Shown one piece after another: positions 34,870-43,617 of a stretch of DNA of 64,000 nucleotides (its first letter is position 1; every line of letters begins with the position of its first letter). Source of the stretch: an uncultured Bacteroides sp. GTDB lineage: Bacteria > Bacteroidota > Bacteroidia > Bacteroidales > Bacteroidaceae. The notes beneath the pieces were generated by a model that saw only the letters and a list, made by a program, of their open reading frames with translations, had not been told where the DNA came from and searched no databases. The stretch lies in the NCBI RefSeq assembly GCF_937912035.1, contig NZ_CALDPF010000062.1, positions 8,129-72,128 on the forward strand. Reading direction: 5' to 3'. The translations under genes were made by a program, and so were the position numbers.

Positions 34870-34911
34870 GGAAATGCAATGTCTCATCAACATTGCATTT
34901 CCTTTTTTTAT
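34870..34911. terminator. Bidirectional terminator between araC and DUF308 genes
   Basis: Perfect 12-bp stem GGAAATGCAATG (34870-34881) with CATTGCATTTCC (34891-34902), with A-run before and T-run after, serving both convergent genes. Confidence 0.9.
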
Positions 34912-35498
34912 TTGTCCTTAATCTCTTCTATAGGAGTTATATCGACTATGTTTTCCTCTTCTTTCATTACTTTTTTCTTGAAGCGGATCAGCCTTATCAG
35001 GTCAGTCAGTGAATAGACTATGGCGGAAACACCAAGTATCGTAAAAGGAAGTGTCGCTACCTGGAACGGATTTGCCAAGACCACTATACCTGCCAATAAC
35101 ACCAACACAGGAATAACATACATCAGGAACGGCACTCTGGTGATACTGCGCACCGAGATGAAATTAAACAACTGCGAAAGTCCTGCCAGCACCAACAAAA
35201 CTCCAAGTACATACATCAGTGTGGTAATGAAAAAGTCAGGCATAATCATAAGCCAGAATCCCAGCAAAGCACTACCCACTGCAGCAACAGGAAATACCGA
35301 TTTTATTCCTGCCTCTTCCCTACGCTTTGCCGTTGCAAAATATCCAAACACACCTATAAGTCCTGGTAGCAGGAACAAAACTCCAATTGTTATCACAAGA
35401 TAGCGTACGGCTTCGCCCGGCCATACCACCAACAGAATACCTATTATAAGAGCACATATACTGCTCAATGCATAGTAATTAAAGTTTCTCATAACCAA
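34908..35498 (-). CDS. DUF308 (HdeD-like) membrane protein
   Basis: A 196-residue protein with six transmembrane helices in three pairs, each pair with the DUF308 pattern (ICALIIGILLVVWPGEAVRYLVITIGVLFLLPG; SALLGFWLMIMPDFFITTLMYVLGVLLVLAG; IPVLVLLAGIVVLANPFQVATLPFTILGVSAIV, each here cut by a gap). HdeD of E. coli is linked to acid tolerance, but most DUF308 proteins are uncharacterised. A charged tail (KKKVMKEEENI) ends it. The upstream region is shared with the porin operon, which includes the GGTATT palindrome. Confidence 0.85.
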   Translation of the reverse strand: MVMRNFNYYALSSICALIIGILLVVWPGEAVRYLVITIGVLFLLPGLIGVFGYFATAKRREEAGIKSVFPVAAVGSALLGFWLMIMPDFFITTLMYVLGVLLVLAGLSQLFNFISVRSITRVPFLMYVIPVLVLLAGIVVLANPFQVATLPFTILGVSAIVYSLTDLIRLIRFKKKVMKEEENIVDITPIEEIKDK

Positions 35499-35576
35499 AA
35501 TTTTGTTTTTATTATAAATACGAATTTAAGTATTTATTGACTAAAAAACAAAATTATCTGCATTTTGATTGATTTG

Positions 35577-35629
35577 AATACCTACATATAGGTATTTTTA
35601 AGTATAATTTTACCAATTTATAGGTATTG
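35577..35629 (+). promoter_or_regulatory. Palindromic operator and extra half-site before the porin operon
   Basis: AATACCTA (35577-35584), spacer CATA, TAGGTATT (35589-35596), and another TAGGTATT copy at 35621-35628 that overlaps the -33 box. It lies between two divergent genes, so one regulator could act on both. Confidence 0.6.
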
Positions 35630-35657
35630 ACGTTACATAGAAAAGCGGATACCTTTG
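35626..35657 (+). promoter_or_regulatory. Promoter of the porin/imelysin/di-haem operon
   Basis: ATTG (35626-35629), 20 bases, TACCTTTG (35650-35657), 35 bases before the ATG at 35693. The -33 box lies in the second TAGGTATT half-site. Confidence 0.62.
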
Positions 35658-35692
35658 CCATGACTTAAAAACTATAAAACGGACATAAAATC

Positions 35693-36985
35693 ATGGCAAC
35701 TGGAAAAATCTTATTTACAGCCGTTTTCTCGGCCCTAACACTCAATGCCGCATTTGCCGACAACGGTGCAGAAGACAAAAAAGAAGAAAAAAAAGAAAGC
35801 AGACTTACCTTCGGAGGATATGGCGAGGCTGCCTACAGCAGAAACTTTTTCAGCGACAACTATCTCAGGTACACGGATGCAAAGAACTACTCCGAAGAAA
35901 GTCACGGCAGATTTGACTTGCCACATGTTGTTTTCTATGTGGGATATAATTTTGGCAAAGGATGGTCACTGGGAAGTGAAATAGAAATAGAACACGGAGG
36001 AACCGAAAGTGCCGTAGAAATAGAAGAGGAAGAAGCTGGCGAATACGAGAGCGAAATAGAACGTGGAGGTGAGGTGGCACTCGAACAGTTCTGGATTCAG
36101 AAATCTTTCTGCAAGGAGTTCAATATCAAAATGGGACATATCATAGTACCTGTGGGAGGGACAAACCAGCATCATATGCCAACAGAATTCTTCGGAGTCT
36201 ATCGTCCGGAGGGAGAAAACACCATCATGCCTTGTACATGGCACGAAACAGGAATCAGTCTTTGGGGACAGGCAGGAAAATGGAGATACGAGGCCATGTT
36301 ACTGCCCGGACTTGATTCCGACCGTTTCAACCGTATGAACTGGATTCAGGGCGGAGCAGGAAGTCCATACGAATTCAAGATTGCTAATGCAATGGCAGGA
36401 GCTTTCAGAGTGGATAATTACTCGATTAAAGGACTGCGACTTTCAGTGAGCGGATATGTAGGTAACTCGTTCAGCAACACTCTGAGCAGAAGCAAGAAAG
36501 AAAAGTTCAAGAACGTAAGAGGTACAGTGGCTATAGGAGCATTCGACTTCGGATATAACGGCCACAACTGGATAGTAAGAGGTAATTTCGACTATGGTCA
36601 TCTGTCCGACGCTCAGCTGATAAGCGAATACAATATGGGAATGAGCAGCAACTCCCCTTCCCCAAAACAGGCAGTAGCATCTGACGCCATTGCCGCAGGA
36701 ATAGAAGCCGGATACGACCTTTTCTCTCAGTTCGAAAAGACAAGGGCAAAGAGTCAGAAATTCTACATCTTCGGAAGATACGATTACTATGACTCAATGC
36801 ACAAAACCAACGGACTGAAATACGAATACTGCGGAAGAAACCGCATAGCAGCAGGTATCAACTATTTCCCAATGAAACAGATTGTCATCAAGGGGGAATA
36901 TTCAATAGGAATTCTGAAAGATGTTTACAATAACGAACCCGCTATATCGCTCGGCATAGCCTACGCAGGATTCTTCACAAGATAA
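35693..36985 (+). CDS. Outer-membrane porin-like protein
   Basis: A 430-residue outer-membrane beta-barrel. Signal peptide about residues 1-22 (ends NAAFADN), then a short charged linker with repeated Lys/Glu, then barrel strands LTFGGYGEAAYSRNF, HVVFYVGYNFGKGWSLGSEIEIEHGG and others to the terminal ISLGIAYAGFFTR. A long acidic loop (EIEEEEAGEYESEIERGGE, about 104-122) and WHETGISLWGQAGKWRYEAMLLPG are characteristic of the phosphate-selective-porin-like group in Bacteroidota. The acidic loop could draw in cations such as iron. It precedes an imelysin lipoprotein and a di-haem cytochrome in one operon. Confidence 0.8.
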   Translation: MATGKILFTAVFSALTLNAAFADNGAEDKKEEKKESRLTFGGYGEAAYSRNFFSDNYLRYTDAKNYSEESHGRFDLPHVVFYVGYNFGKGWSLGSEIEIEHGGTESAVEIEEEEAGEYESEIERGGEVALEQFWIQKSFCKEFNIKMGHIIVPVGGTNQHHMPTEFFGVYRPEGENTIMPCTWHETGISLWGQAGKWRYEAMLLPGLDSDRFNRMNWIQGGAGSPYEFKIANAMAGAFRVDNYSIKGLRLSVSGYVGNSFSNTLSRSKKEKFKNVRGTVAIGAFDFGYNGHNWIVRGNFDYGHLSDAQLISEYNMGMSSNSPSPKQAVASDAIAAGIEAGYDLFSQFEKTRAKSQKFYIFGRYDYYDSMHKTNGLKYEYCGRNRIAAGINYFPMKQIVIKGEYSIGILKDVYNNEPAISLGIAYAGFFTR

Positions 36986-37024
36986 TCAATAACAAACATG
37001 TATAACTTTAATTCAACAACTAAA

Positions 37025-38215
37025 ATGAAAAGTATTTTAAAGACTTCTGCCGTTATAGCAATGAGTGCTATCATGGCAACATCAATCACATCGTGCGATG
37101 ACAACAATGGTGAAAACACAGACGACCTGTCTGCAAAAGAACAGACTCTGAAGGATGCCGTTACTCCTTACGTAAAAAACACTGTAATCCCCACATATAA
37201 GAGTATGGCTGATGCAGCCATCAAACTGATGAATGCATGTAATGAAGCGAAAGACAAGTTCGACAGCGACAAGGATGGAGCTCAGGCAAAAATCACAGAA
37301 GCAGGCAACTACTGGAAGGAATCAAGAAGATACTGGGAACTGAGCGAAGCATTTCTTTTCGGCGCAGCAGCCGATTATAACATAGACCCGCATATCGACT
37401 CATGGCCTCTTGACAAGGTGGCTTTGGAACAGCTGCTCAACAACCAGGGCATGATGAACGCTATCGGTGAAGGAGGTGGAGCATACGTAAGTGCAAATCT
37501 GGGATATGGTCTGCTTGGTTTCCATGCTATCGAATATATGCTTTTCCAGCTTAACGCGTCAGGCGACCAGTCATCGGCAAGAGACGTAAACTCATTGAAC
37601 AAAAACCAGATGATTTATATGGCAGCTGTAGCTGAAGATCTGTGTTTCCAATGCGTACGTCTCGAAGCATCATGGGCAGGAACAGACAATGTATCATCTG
37701 AGAAACAGACCATACTTACCGACAACGAACTTGAACCGACTTTCAACTACGGAGAAAGCATGCTCAATGCCGGTCAGGGCGGCAGCAAATACGTAAACTA
37801 CACTGATGCCGCCCAGGAAATACTTCAGGGCTGTATCGACATTGCAGACGAAGTGGCAGAACAGAAAATGGGACGCCCTGCCAACGGAAGCAGCGAAGAG
37901 GACAAGAACTATATAGAGTCACCTTACAGCCTCAACTCTACTGTTGACTTTGCAGACAATATACGAAGCATCAAGAACGCATACGAAGGCAGCAATGACG
38001 GTGACAAGTCTGTAAGCGACTTCATTGCATCAGTCAATGCAGAAAAGGATAAAGCGGTAAAAGATGCGATAACATCTGCCATATCAGCTATAGAAGAAAT
38101 ACCTGAACCATTTGCCAAGAATGCTACAAGCCAGACTACAAAAAACGCCATAGACGCAGTAGCTAAAGTTTCAAATGCACTGAGCGAGGCATCTAAAATT
38201 CTGACTGAAAATTAA
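37025..38215 (+). CDS. Imelysin-family lipoprotein
   Basis: A 396-residue lipoprotein (signal from the ATG at 37025, lipobox ITSC, Cys24). The body is the helical imelysin/EfeO-like fold with WKESRRYWELSEAFLFGAA (about residues 98-116) and the metal-site motif GFHAIEYMLF (GxHxxE), followed by HIDSWPLD upstream of it in the family order. Imelysins and EfeO are linked to iron capture in the periplasm. An ATG at 36998 would add nine polar residues before the signal and is less likely. The genes on either side encode a porin and a di-haem cytochrome. Confidence 0.85.
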   Translation: MKSILKTSAVIAMSAIMATSITSCDDNNGENTDDLSAKEQTLKDAVTPYVKNTVIPTYKSMADAAIKLMNACNEAKDKFDSDKDGAQAKITEAGNYWKESRRYWELSEAFLFGAAADYNIDPHIDSWPLDKVALEQLLNNQGMMNAIGEGGGAYVSANLGYGLLGFHAIEYMLFQLNASGDQSSARDVNSLNKNQMIYMAAVAEDLCFQCVRLEASWAGTDNVSSEKQTILTDNELEPTFNYGESMLNAGQGGSKYVNYTDAAQEILQGCIDIADEVAEQKMGRPANGSSEEDKNYIESPYSLNSTVDFADNIRSIKNAYEGSNDGDKSVSDFIASVNAEKDKAVKDAITSAISAIEEIPEPFAKNATSQTTKNAIDAVAKVSNALSEASKILTEN

Positions 38216-38234
38216 TAATAAATATTTACAGTAT

Positions 38235-39911
38235 ATGAAGAAACATTATATACTTTCCTGTGCCGCATTGCTCGTCGGACTGACTGCATGTCAGGACAAT
38301 ACAGACGACACACCGGACAACGAGAACCAGAGCGGAGAACTTCCTGAATGGTATTACACCGGCGGTGAGTTAGGCACAGCTTTTCTAGCCACCTCGAATG
38401 CCCTAGAACAGCCTACTCCTGCCGTAGAACTGAATGGTATGGACAGCCAGTTCAAGAACGGAGAGGCACTGTTTGAGAAACCTTTCATGAGTAATCACAA
38501 CGGAGTGAGAAGCGGACTAGGCCCTGTGTATATACGTACATCGTGCATACACTGCCATCCAGGATACGGACACGGTAAGAGACTTTCTGCCGGAACATTC
38601 GAAACAAACAGCATAGGAAACGGATGTCTGCTTGTAGTTTATAACCCTCAGACAGACGCTTACGTAAGCTGGCTTGCCGGTATGCCACAGACACATGCCG
38701 TGGAACCGTTCAAGGCTCCGCTGGACGAAAGCAAGATAACTGTAGAATGGAAAAACCACACGGACGAATGGAACAATACATTTCCAGACGGCGAGAAATA
38801 CGAGCTGCAATATCCTGAAGTTACAATTCCTAAAGAAGCTATATACGTATATAATAAAGGATATACGCAAATTGAGGATTATGCAGTAAGACTTGAGTCA
38901 ACTATCGGTATCTACGGTACAGGACTTCTTGATGCCATTTCGGACGAAGATCTGAAAGCCGAATATGCCAAACAGGAAGCCGATGGAATATTGCCCAACG
39001 GTATAAATCCGGCATTTTTCAAGAACGGCGAATGGGTGAAACAATACAGCAACTCAAAGGATACAGATGTTCTCCCAGGAACAGTGAAGGAAGAGCATCC
39101 GTTCAAGTTCACATACGCCCTTAGCCGCGGACCTCTGCAGGACGCCGCAGGAACAAACGCCTTGTGGAATATCACAAACGTGACAAGAACAAACAGAAGA
39201 TACCACTACCTTGACGCAGCAGGAACATACGCACAATATTCTGCAAAGGATCCTGAAGTACAGGCCGGATACAAGGATTATATCGAGCAGGCAGATCCCG
39301 AAAAGAATCATCCTACATGGCATCCGGCAAGCGAAAATCCGGCTGATATCGAGGCTGCAATACTTGCTTATCTCACCTCGAAAGAACTTGACGTGGAAAT
39401 GAGCGACGAAGACTACGTAGACTTCATGGTATGGCACAGAGGTCTTGCAGTACCGGCAGCAAGAAACGTTGACGACCCGGATGTACTGAAAGGTAAGGAA
39501 CTGTTCGAAGAGATAGGCTGCACATACTGCCACAAACCGTCATGGACTACAGGTGACGATAATTTCTACGACCCTAACGGTGTTTTCAGCAAAGGCGACA
39601 GCCGCCTCCCGAAATATCCTAACCAGAAGATATGGCCTTACTCAGACTTGATTCAGCACAAGCTTTACATGGTGAACGATATCCGTACGGGATGGTGCAG
39701 AACGACTCCGCTTTGGGGAAGAGGACTTCACCAGAGATGTACAGGCTCGGCTACTGCGGATAGGCTGCATGACAACCGCGCACGAAACGTAATAGAGGCG
39801 ATTATGTGGCACGGAAACAAAAAGAGTGACGCATACTATACCGTACAGAAATTCAGGGAATTGTCAAAAGAAGACAGAGATGCAATAGTAAAGTTTATCG
39901 ATTCGATATAA
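38235..39911 (+). CDS. Di-haem c-type cytochrome (DHOR/DUF1111-like) lipoprotein
   Basis: A 558-residue lipoprotein (signal ends GLTACQDN, Cys at about 19). It carries two covalent haem sites, CIHCH (residues 104-108) and CTYCH (429-433), typical of the di-haem oxidoreductase family (thiol oxidoreductase-like, DUF1111). Other family elements are FMSNHNGVRSGLGPVYI, DLIQHKLYMVNDIRTGW and TPLWGRGLHQRC near the end. It should sit in the periplasm, tethered to a membrane, and do electron transfer or peroxidase-type chemistry. With imelysin and a porin it looks like a redox-assisted metal uptake set. CcsBA, which attaches the haems, is encoded next. Confidence 0.86.
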   Translation: MKKHYILSCAALLVGLTACQDNTDDTPDNENQSGELPEWYYTGGELGTAFLATSNALEQPTPAVELNGMDSQFKNGEALFEKPFMSNHNGVRSGLGPVYIRTSCIHCHPGYGHGKRLSAGTFETNSIGNGCLLVVYNPQTDAYVSWLAGMPQTHAVEPFKAPLDESKITVEWKNHTDEWNNTFPDGEKYELQYPEVTIPKEAIYVYNKGYTQIEDYAVRLESTIGIYGTGLLDAISDEDLKAEYAKQEADGILPNGINPAFFKNGEWVKQYSNSKDTDVLPGTVKEEHPFKFTYALSRGPLQDAAGTNALWNITNVTRTNRRYHYLDAAGTYAQYSAKDPEVQAGYKDYIEQADPEKNHPTWHPASENPADIEAAILAYLTSKELDVEMSDEDYVDFMVWHRGLAVPAARNVDDPDVLKGKELFEEIGCTYCHKPSWTTGDDNFYDPNGVFSKGDSRLPKYPNQKIWPYSDLIQHKLYMVNDIRTGWCRTTPLWGRGLHQRCTGSATADRLHDNRARNVIEAIMWHGNKKSDAYYTVQKFRELSKEDRDAIVKFIDSI

Positions 39912-39926
39912 GATATAAATATACAA

Positions 39927-39963
39927 GACTGTCCTCCCATCGACACATCGGAGGACGGTCTTT
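39927..39963 (+). terminator. Hairpin between the cytochrome and ccsBA genes
   Basis: Stem GACTGTCCTCC (39927-39937) with GGAGGACGGTC (39950-39960; one G-T pair), followed by TTT only. It may be a weak terminator or attenuator that lowers ccsBA relative to the upstream genes. Confidence 0.5.
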
Positions 39964-39983
39964 CAAACAGACATTCGCTATAT

Positions 39984-42188
39984 ATGATCAACAAACTGCT
40001 GAAAATCTCCAAACGCACTACCGTCATCACAATATCGCTGCTGATAATAATCATGGTATCAGCCACAATAGCAGAAAAGACAAACGGCACATCATTTGCC
40101 AGCCGACATTTCTATTCCAATCCACTGTTCATGGCATTATGGTTCACAGCTGCAATTTCCGGCATAGTCTATATTATAAAACGGAAACTGTATAAACGGA
40201 TAATCACTTTCTGTATGCATGCCTCCTTCATCGTTATACTGACAGGTGCATTCATAACCCATACCTCAGGACTGCAAGGTAGCATACATCTCAGAATGGA
40301 CGAAAATCCCAAGCAGAGTTTCAAGACGACAGACGAAGCGGAACACAAACTTCCCTTCAGCATTTCGCTAGAGGAATTCCGAACAGAGTATTACTCCGGC
40401 ACAACCACACCCATGAATTATATTAGCACAATATCAATACACGACGGTTCGGAAACAGAAGGAACAGTCTCGATGAACCGTATATTCAAACACAAAGGTT
40501 ACCGTTTCTACCAGTCGGGATATGATGCCGACGGAAAGGGAAGCACACTATACGTAAGCCACGACCCGATTGGCATTGCCGTCACTTACACTGGATATAT
40601 ATTACTCTTTCTTTCAATGATACTGTTCTTCTTTGAAAAGAAATCCGTTTTTAAGAAGAGGATATCTGCAGCATGCTTATTACTGTCAATATCATTTGCG
40701 TCATCATTTGCAGAAAACAAACTGCCACCTACTCTCCCTGCAGGTACAGCTGAAGTCTTCGGAAACATACGCGTAAACCATAACGGACGAATTGCTCCAG
40801 TGCAAACCCTTGCCACTGATTTCACCAAAAAGATATACGGAGGAAAAAGTTATAAAGGGCTGTCGGCTGAACAGGTACTGACAGGATGTTTCTTCTATTA
40901 CGACTACTGGAAAGAGGAGCCGTTTATCCGCATAAAAAGCAAATATGTTCAGAAAGTACTGGGCATAGAAGGAAGGTATGCCAGACTGACCGACTTTATA
41001 GGAAGAAATGGATTTAAGATAGACGAACAGCTGAAAACAGAAAAAGACATAAAGCGCATCCGCGAACTGGAAGAGGCAGCGGAGAAGTTCAGTCTGATAA
41101 GCTCTTTATGTACGGGAAATCTTCTGAAGATATACCCGGCATTCGACAATGAGAAAGGTACATATACATGGTACTCCATTCCTGACAATCTGCCATCGGA
41201 CATTGAACGCGACAAATGGCTGTTCATAAGATACAGCATGAACTATATTGCAGAGAAAGTGGCAATGAAAGATTTTAGCGGAGCAGAGAAACTGATAGAC
41301 AAAATCATAGGATTTCAGAAAAAGGAAGCCGGGAACTCGCTGCCATCGGATACAGAATTCAAGGCAGAGAGGATATACAATTCATTTGCCAATCTGAAAC
41401 TGCTCTCCATGTTCTGCCTCACAATAGGTATATTCGGCTATATATTCCAGATTTATAATGTGGTAAAGGGAAAGAGAAAGAACGGAACAAACCACTGTCT
41501 GTTTATAATGCTGTTCCCTACCCTGGGCTACGTGTCTGGGATTATTGCGCTGAGATGGATTATAAGCGGCCACATACCTGTTTCGAACGGTTTTGAGACT
41601 ATGCTGATTATGTCTGTCGTATCAATACTGTTCAGCATTATTTTCTACAGGCGTATGAATAATTCCGTATCGGTAGGATATATAATTTCCGGACTCGCAC
41701 TGCTGGTGGCAATGATGGGCGACAGCAATCCTGCCATAACACCGCTTATGCCGGTTCTGTCATCACCGCTTCTGAGCATACATGTTATGTCCATCATGAT
41801 TTCTTACTCACTGTTTGCCATAATGATGCTGAACGGAATATCTGCCGAAATTCTTCACAGGAGCGGGAAAAGAGACAATGATATTTACAGTCTGGAAGAC
41901 AGCAGCCGTATAATCCTTTATCCAGCCGTATTCCTGCTGGTGTTCGGAATATTTATCGGAGCTATATGGGCAAACGTGTCGTGGGGAAGATATTGGGGAT
42001 GGGACCCGAAAGAGGTATGGGCACTCATCACCATGCTTATTTACTCGGCAGCACTACATACCGAATCTATCCGTTCTTTCAGAAGTCCGATGTTCTTCCA
42101 CCGTTTCTGTATACTGGCCTTTATCTCGGTACTGATTACTTGTTTCGGGGTAAACTTTATACTTGGAGGGATGCACAGTTATGCGTGA
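39984..42188 (+). CDS. ccsBA: Cytochrome c biogenesis protein, CcsB/CcsA fusion (System II)
   Basis: A 734-residue inner-membrane protein that moves haem outward and ligates it to CxxCH cytochromes. The N-terminal part is ResB/CcsB-like (helices about residues 16-33 and 45-60, then FASRHFYSNPLF, GAFITHTSG and a periplasmic domain with GYRFYQSGYDADGKGSTLY). The C-terminal part is CcsA: GHIPVSNGFETMLIMSV, SIHVMSIMISYSLFAIM and the haem-handling WWD motif WGRYWGWDPKEVWALI (about residues 671-686), with His residues in flanking helices. Its position after a di-haem cytochrome suggests dedicated maturation. The ResB part is compact compared with separate CcsB proteins. Confidence 0.92.
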   Translation: MINKLLKISKRTTVITISLLIIIMVSATIAEKTNGTSFASRHFYSNPLFMALWFTAAISGIVYIIKRKLYKRIITFCMHASFIVILTGAFITHTSGLQGSIHLRMDENPKQSFKTTDEAEHKLPFSISLEEFRTEYYSGTTTPMNYISTISIHDGSETEGTVSMNRIFKHKGYRFYQSGYDADGKGSTLYVSHDPIGIAVTYTGYILLFLSMILFFFEKKSVFKKRISAACLLLSISFASSFAENKLPPTLPAGTAEVFGNIRVNHNGRIAPVQTLATDFTKKIYGGKSYKGLSAEQVLTGCFFYYDYWKEEPFIRIKSKYVQKVLGIEGRYARLTDFIGRNGFKIDEQLKTEKDIKRIRELEEAAEKFSLISSLCTGNLLKIYPAFDNEKGTYTWYSIPDNLPSDIERDKWLFIRYSMNYIAEKVAMKDFSGAEKLIDKIIGFQKKEAGNSLPSDTEFKAERIYNSFANLKLLSMFCLTIGIFGYIFQIYNVVKGKRKNGTNHCLFIMLFPTLGYVSGIIALRWIISGHIPVSNGFETMLIMSVVSILFSIIFYRRMNNSVSVGYIISGLALLVAMMGDSNPAITPLMPVLSSPLLSIHVMSIMISYSLFAIMMLNGISAEILHRSGKRDNDIYSLEDSSRIILYPAVFLLVFGIFIGAIWANVSWGRYWGWDPKEVWALITMLIYSAALHTESIRSFRSPMFFHRFCILAFISVLITCFGVNFILGGMHSYA

Positions 42189-42190
42189 GC

Positions 42191-42354
42191 GAACGGATGA
42201 TGAACGGTATCTGAACAGAGCCTAAACGGTTTCTAAACGCTACCTAAAACAGTAACGCCCGCCGTACACAGGATTCATCCAGTGTTCAGCGGGCGTTCAA
42301 TTGCTGTTTGTTCTGCGTTTAGCACGCATTTAACAACCGTTTATTTTCCGTTTA
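42191..42354. repeat. Inverted arrays of 11-bp tandem repeats
   Basis: Left arm: six head-to-tail 11-base units from 42191 to 42256 starting GAACGGATGAT, GAACGGTATCT, GAACAGAGCCT, AAACGGTTTCT, AAACGCTACCT. Right arm: eight contiguous units from 42267 to 42354 in opposite orientation (such as TTCTGCGTTTA, ACAACCGTTTA, TTTTCCGTTTA). The arms are separated by about 10 bases. The bases between repeats differ, so only the AAACG/GAACG core keeps phase. It lies between the convergent ccsBA and purT genes, and includes a CGCCCGC/GCGGGCG hairpin that may terminate transcription. Confidence 0.75.
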
Positions 42355-42360
42355 GACGTA

Positions 42361-43530
42361 TCAATATACTTCTACCTTTGCTGCAAGCGACTTACATTTA
42401 TCACGGAGAGCATCAAGGTCACCTCCTACCTTATCATAGCAAACTACTACGCCCATACGACGGTTAAGTTTTGTATATGGCTTACCGAATATACGCAAGT
42501 ATGTGTCAGGCTGAGAACATACATTCTCTATACCCTTATAGCGAGGAGCGTCCTTGCTTGCTATCGGTGAAAGAATTACCGCACTTGCACCGATGTGTTC
42601 CTGAGTAATTCCAGGTATAGGCAATCCAAGAATAGCATACAGATGAAGTTCGAATTCGTTGAGGTTCTGTGTATTTGCCAATGTCACCATACCTGTGTCA
42701 TGAGGACGTGGTGAGAGTTCTGAGAAATAAACACCATTGTCATGGCTCAAGAAAAATTCCACTCCCCAAAGTCCGTAACCGGTAAGGGCTTCAGTTACTT
42801 TTGCAGCCATCTGCTGTGCCTCAGCCAAATGTTCTGGAGCGATACGTGCCGGCTGAAAGCTTTCGCGATAGTCGCCTCCCTTCTGTACATGTCCTATAGG
42901 AGGACAGAACAATGTAGGACCGTTCTTCTGAGTAACTGTAAGAAGTGTAATCTCGCTGTCGAACTTGATGAACTCTTCTACAATGAGTTCCTTGATGTCG
43001 CCACGGCTTCCGCTGCATCCATAATCCCATGAATACTGAAGATCCTCCGGACCTTTGGCTACAGACTGTCCTTTTCCTGAAGAAGACATCAATGGTTTGA
43101 TAACACAAGGGTAACCTATCTTCTCGGCAGCTTCTTTAAGTTCTTCGTATGATTTTGCATAGAAATATTTGGCAGTCTTAAGTCCCAGTTCTTTTGCAGC
43201 AAGGTCACGTATCTCCTTACGGTTCATAGTAAAGTTCACGGCTCTTGCACTTGGAACAACCTGAATACCTTCTTTCTCCAGATGGAAAAGACGTTCTGTA
43301 CGAATAGCCTCAATTTCAGGTACAATAATGTCAGGGTGATATTTTGCTACAACCTTGTCAAGCGCATCGCCATCAAGCATACTGAACACCTCACATGCGT
43401 CGGCAACCTGCATTGCGGGTGCACCGGCATAAGAATCACATGCAATCACATACTGTCCCAATCTCTTGGCGGCAATTACAAACTCCTTTCCCAATTCTCC
43501 GGAGCCAAGCAAAAGTATTTTTTTAGTCAT
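42361..43530 (-). CDS. purT: Formate-dependent phosphoribosylglycinamide formyltransferase
   Basis: A 389-residue ATP-grasp enzyme that makes formyl-GAR from formate, ATP and GAR in purine synthesis. Seen are KKILLLGSGELGKEFVIAAKRLG (about residues 3-25 in pieces), ACDSYAGAPAMQVA, the ATP-grasp loop KPLMSSSGKGQSVA (about 155-168), VEEFIKFDSEITLLTV and the C-terminal ELSPRPHDTGMVTL (about 267-280), which is highly specific to PurT. Length equals the family norm (about 390). It is monocistronic; no other purine gene is near. Upstream are two tandem copies of a TATCTTTG -7 box. Confidence 0.95.
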   Translation of the reverse strand: MTKKILLLGSGELGKEFVIAAKRLGQYVIACDSYAGAPAMQVADACEVFSMLDGDALDKVVAKYHPDIIVPEIEAIRTERLFHLEKEGIQVVPSARAVNFTMNRKEIRDLAAKELGLKTAKYFYAKSYEELKEAAEKIGYPCVIKPLMSSSGKGQSVAKGPEDLQYSWDYGCSGSRGDIKELIVEEFIKFDSEITLLTVTQKNGPTLFCPPIGHVQKGGDYRESFQPARIAPEHLAEAQQMAAKVTEALTGYGLWGVEFFLSHDNGVYFSELSPRPHDTGMVTLANTQNLNEFELHLYAILGLPIPGITQEHIGASAVILSPIASKDAPRYKGIENVCSQPDTYLRIFGKPYTKLNRRMGVVVCYDKVGGDLDALRDKCKSLAAKVEVY

Positions 43531-43559
43531 AATTATAAGAGTTTTTGTCTATATATCTA

Positions 43560-43587
43560 CAAAGATAACATTATGTCTGCAAAGATA
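43560..43587 (-). promoter_or_regulatory. Tandem -7 boxes before purT
   Basis: On the minus strand, TATCTTTG occurs at 43580-43587 and again at 43560-43567, within a duplicated segment of about 17 bases with 20-bp period (TCTxCAAAGATAACATT on the plus strand). Neither has a clear TTTG at the -33 distance. Confidence 0.45.
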
Positions 43588-43617
43588 ACATTTTTCCGAA
43601 AATATTATACTTATGAA

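Noticed and set aside
42191..42354. CRISPR array
   Set aside because: Units of 11 bases with a five-base core are far shorter than CRISPR repeats and have no constant spacers; no cas gene is present.
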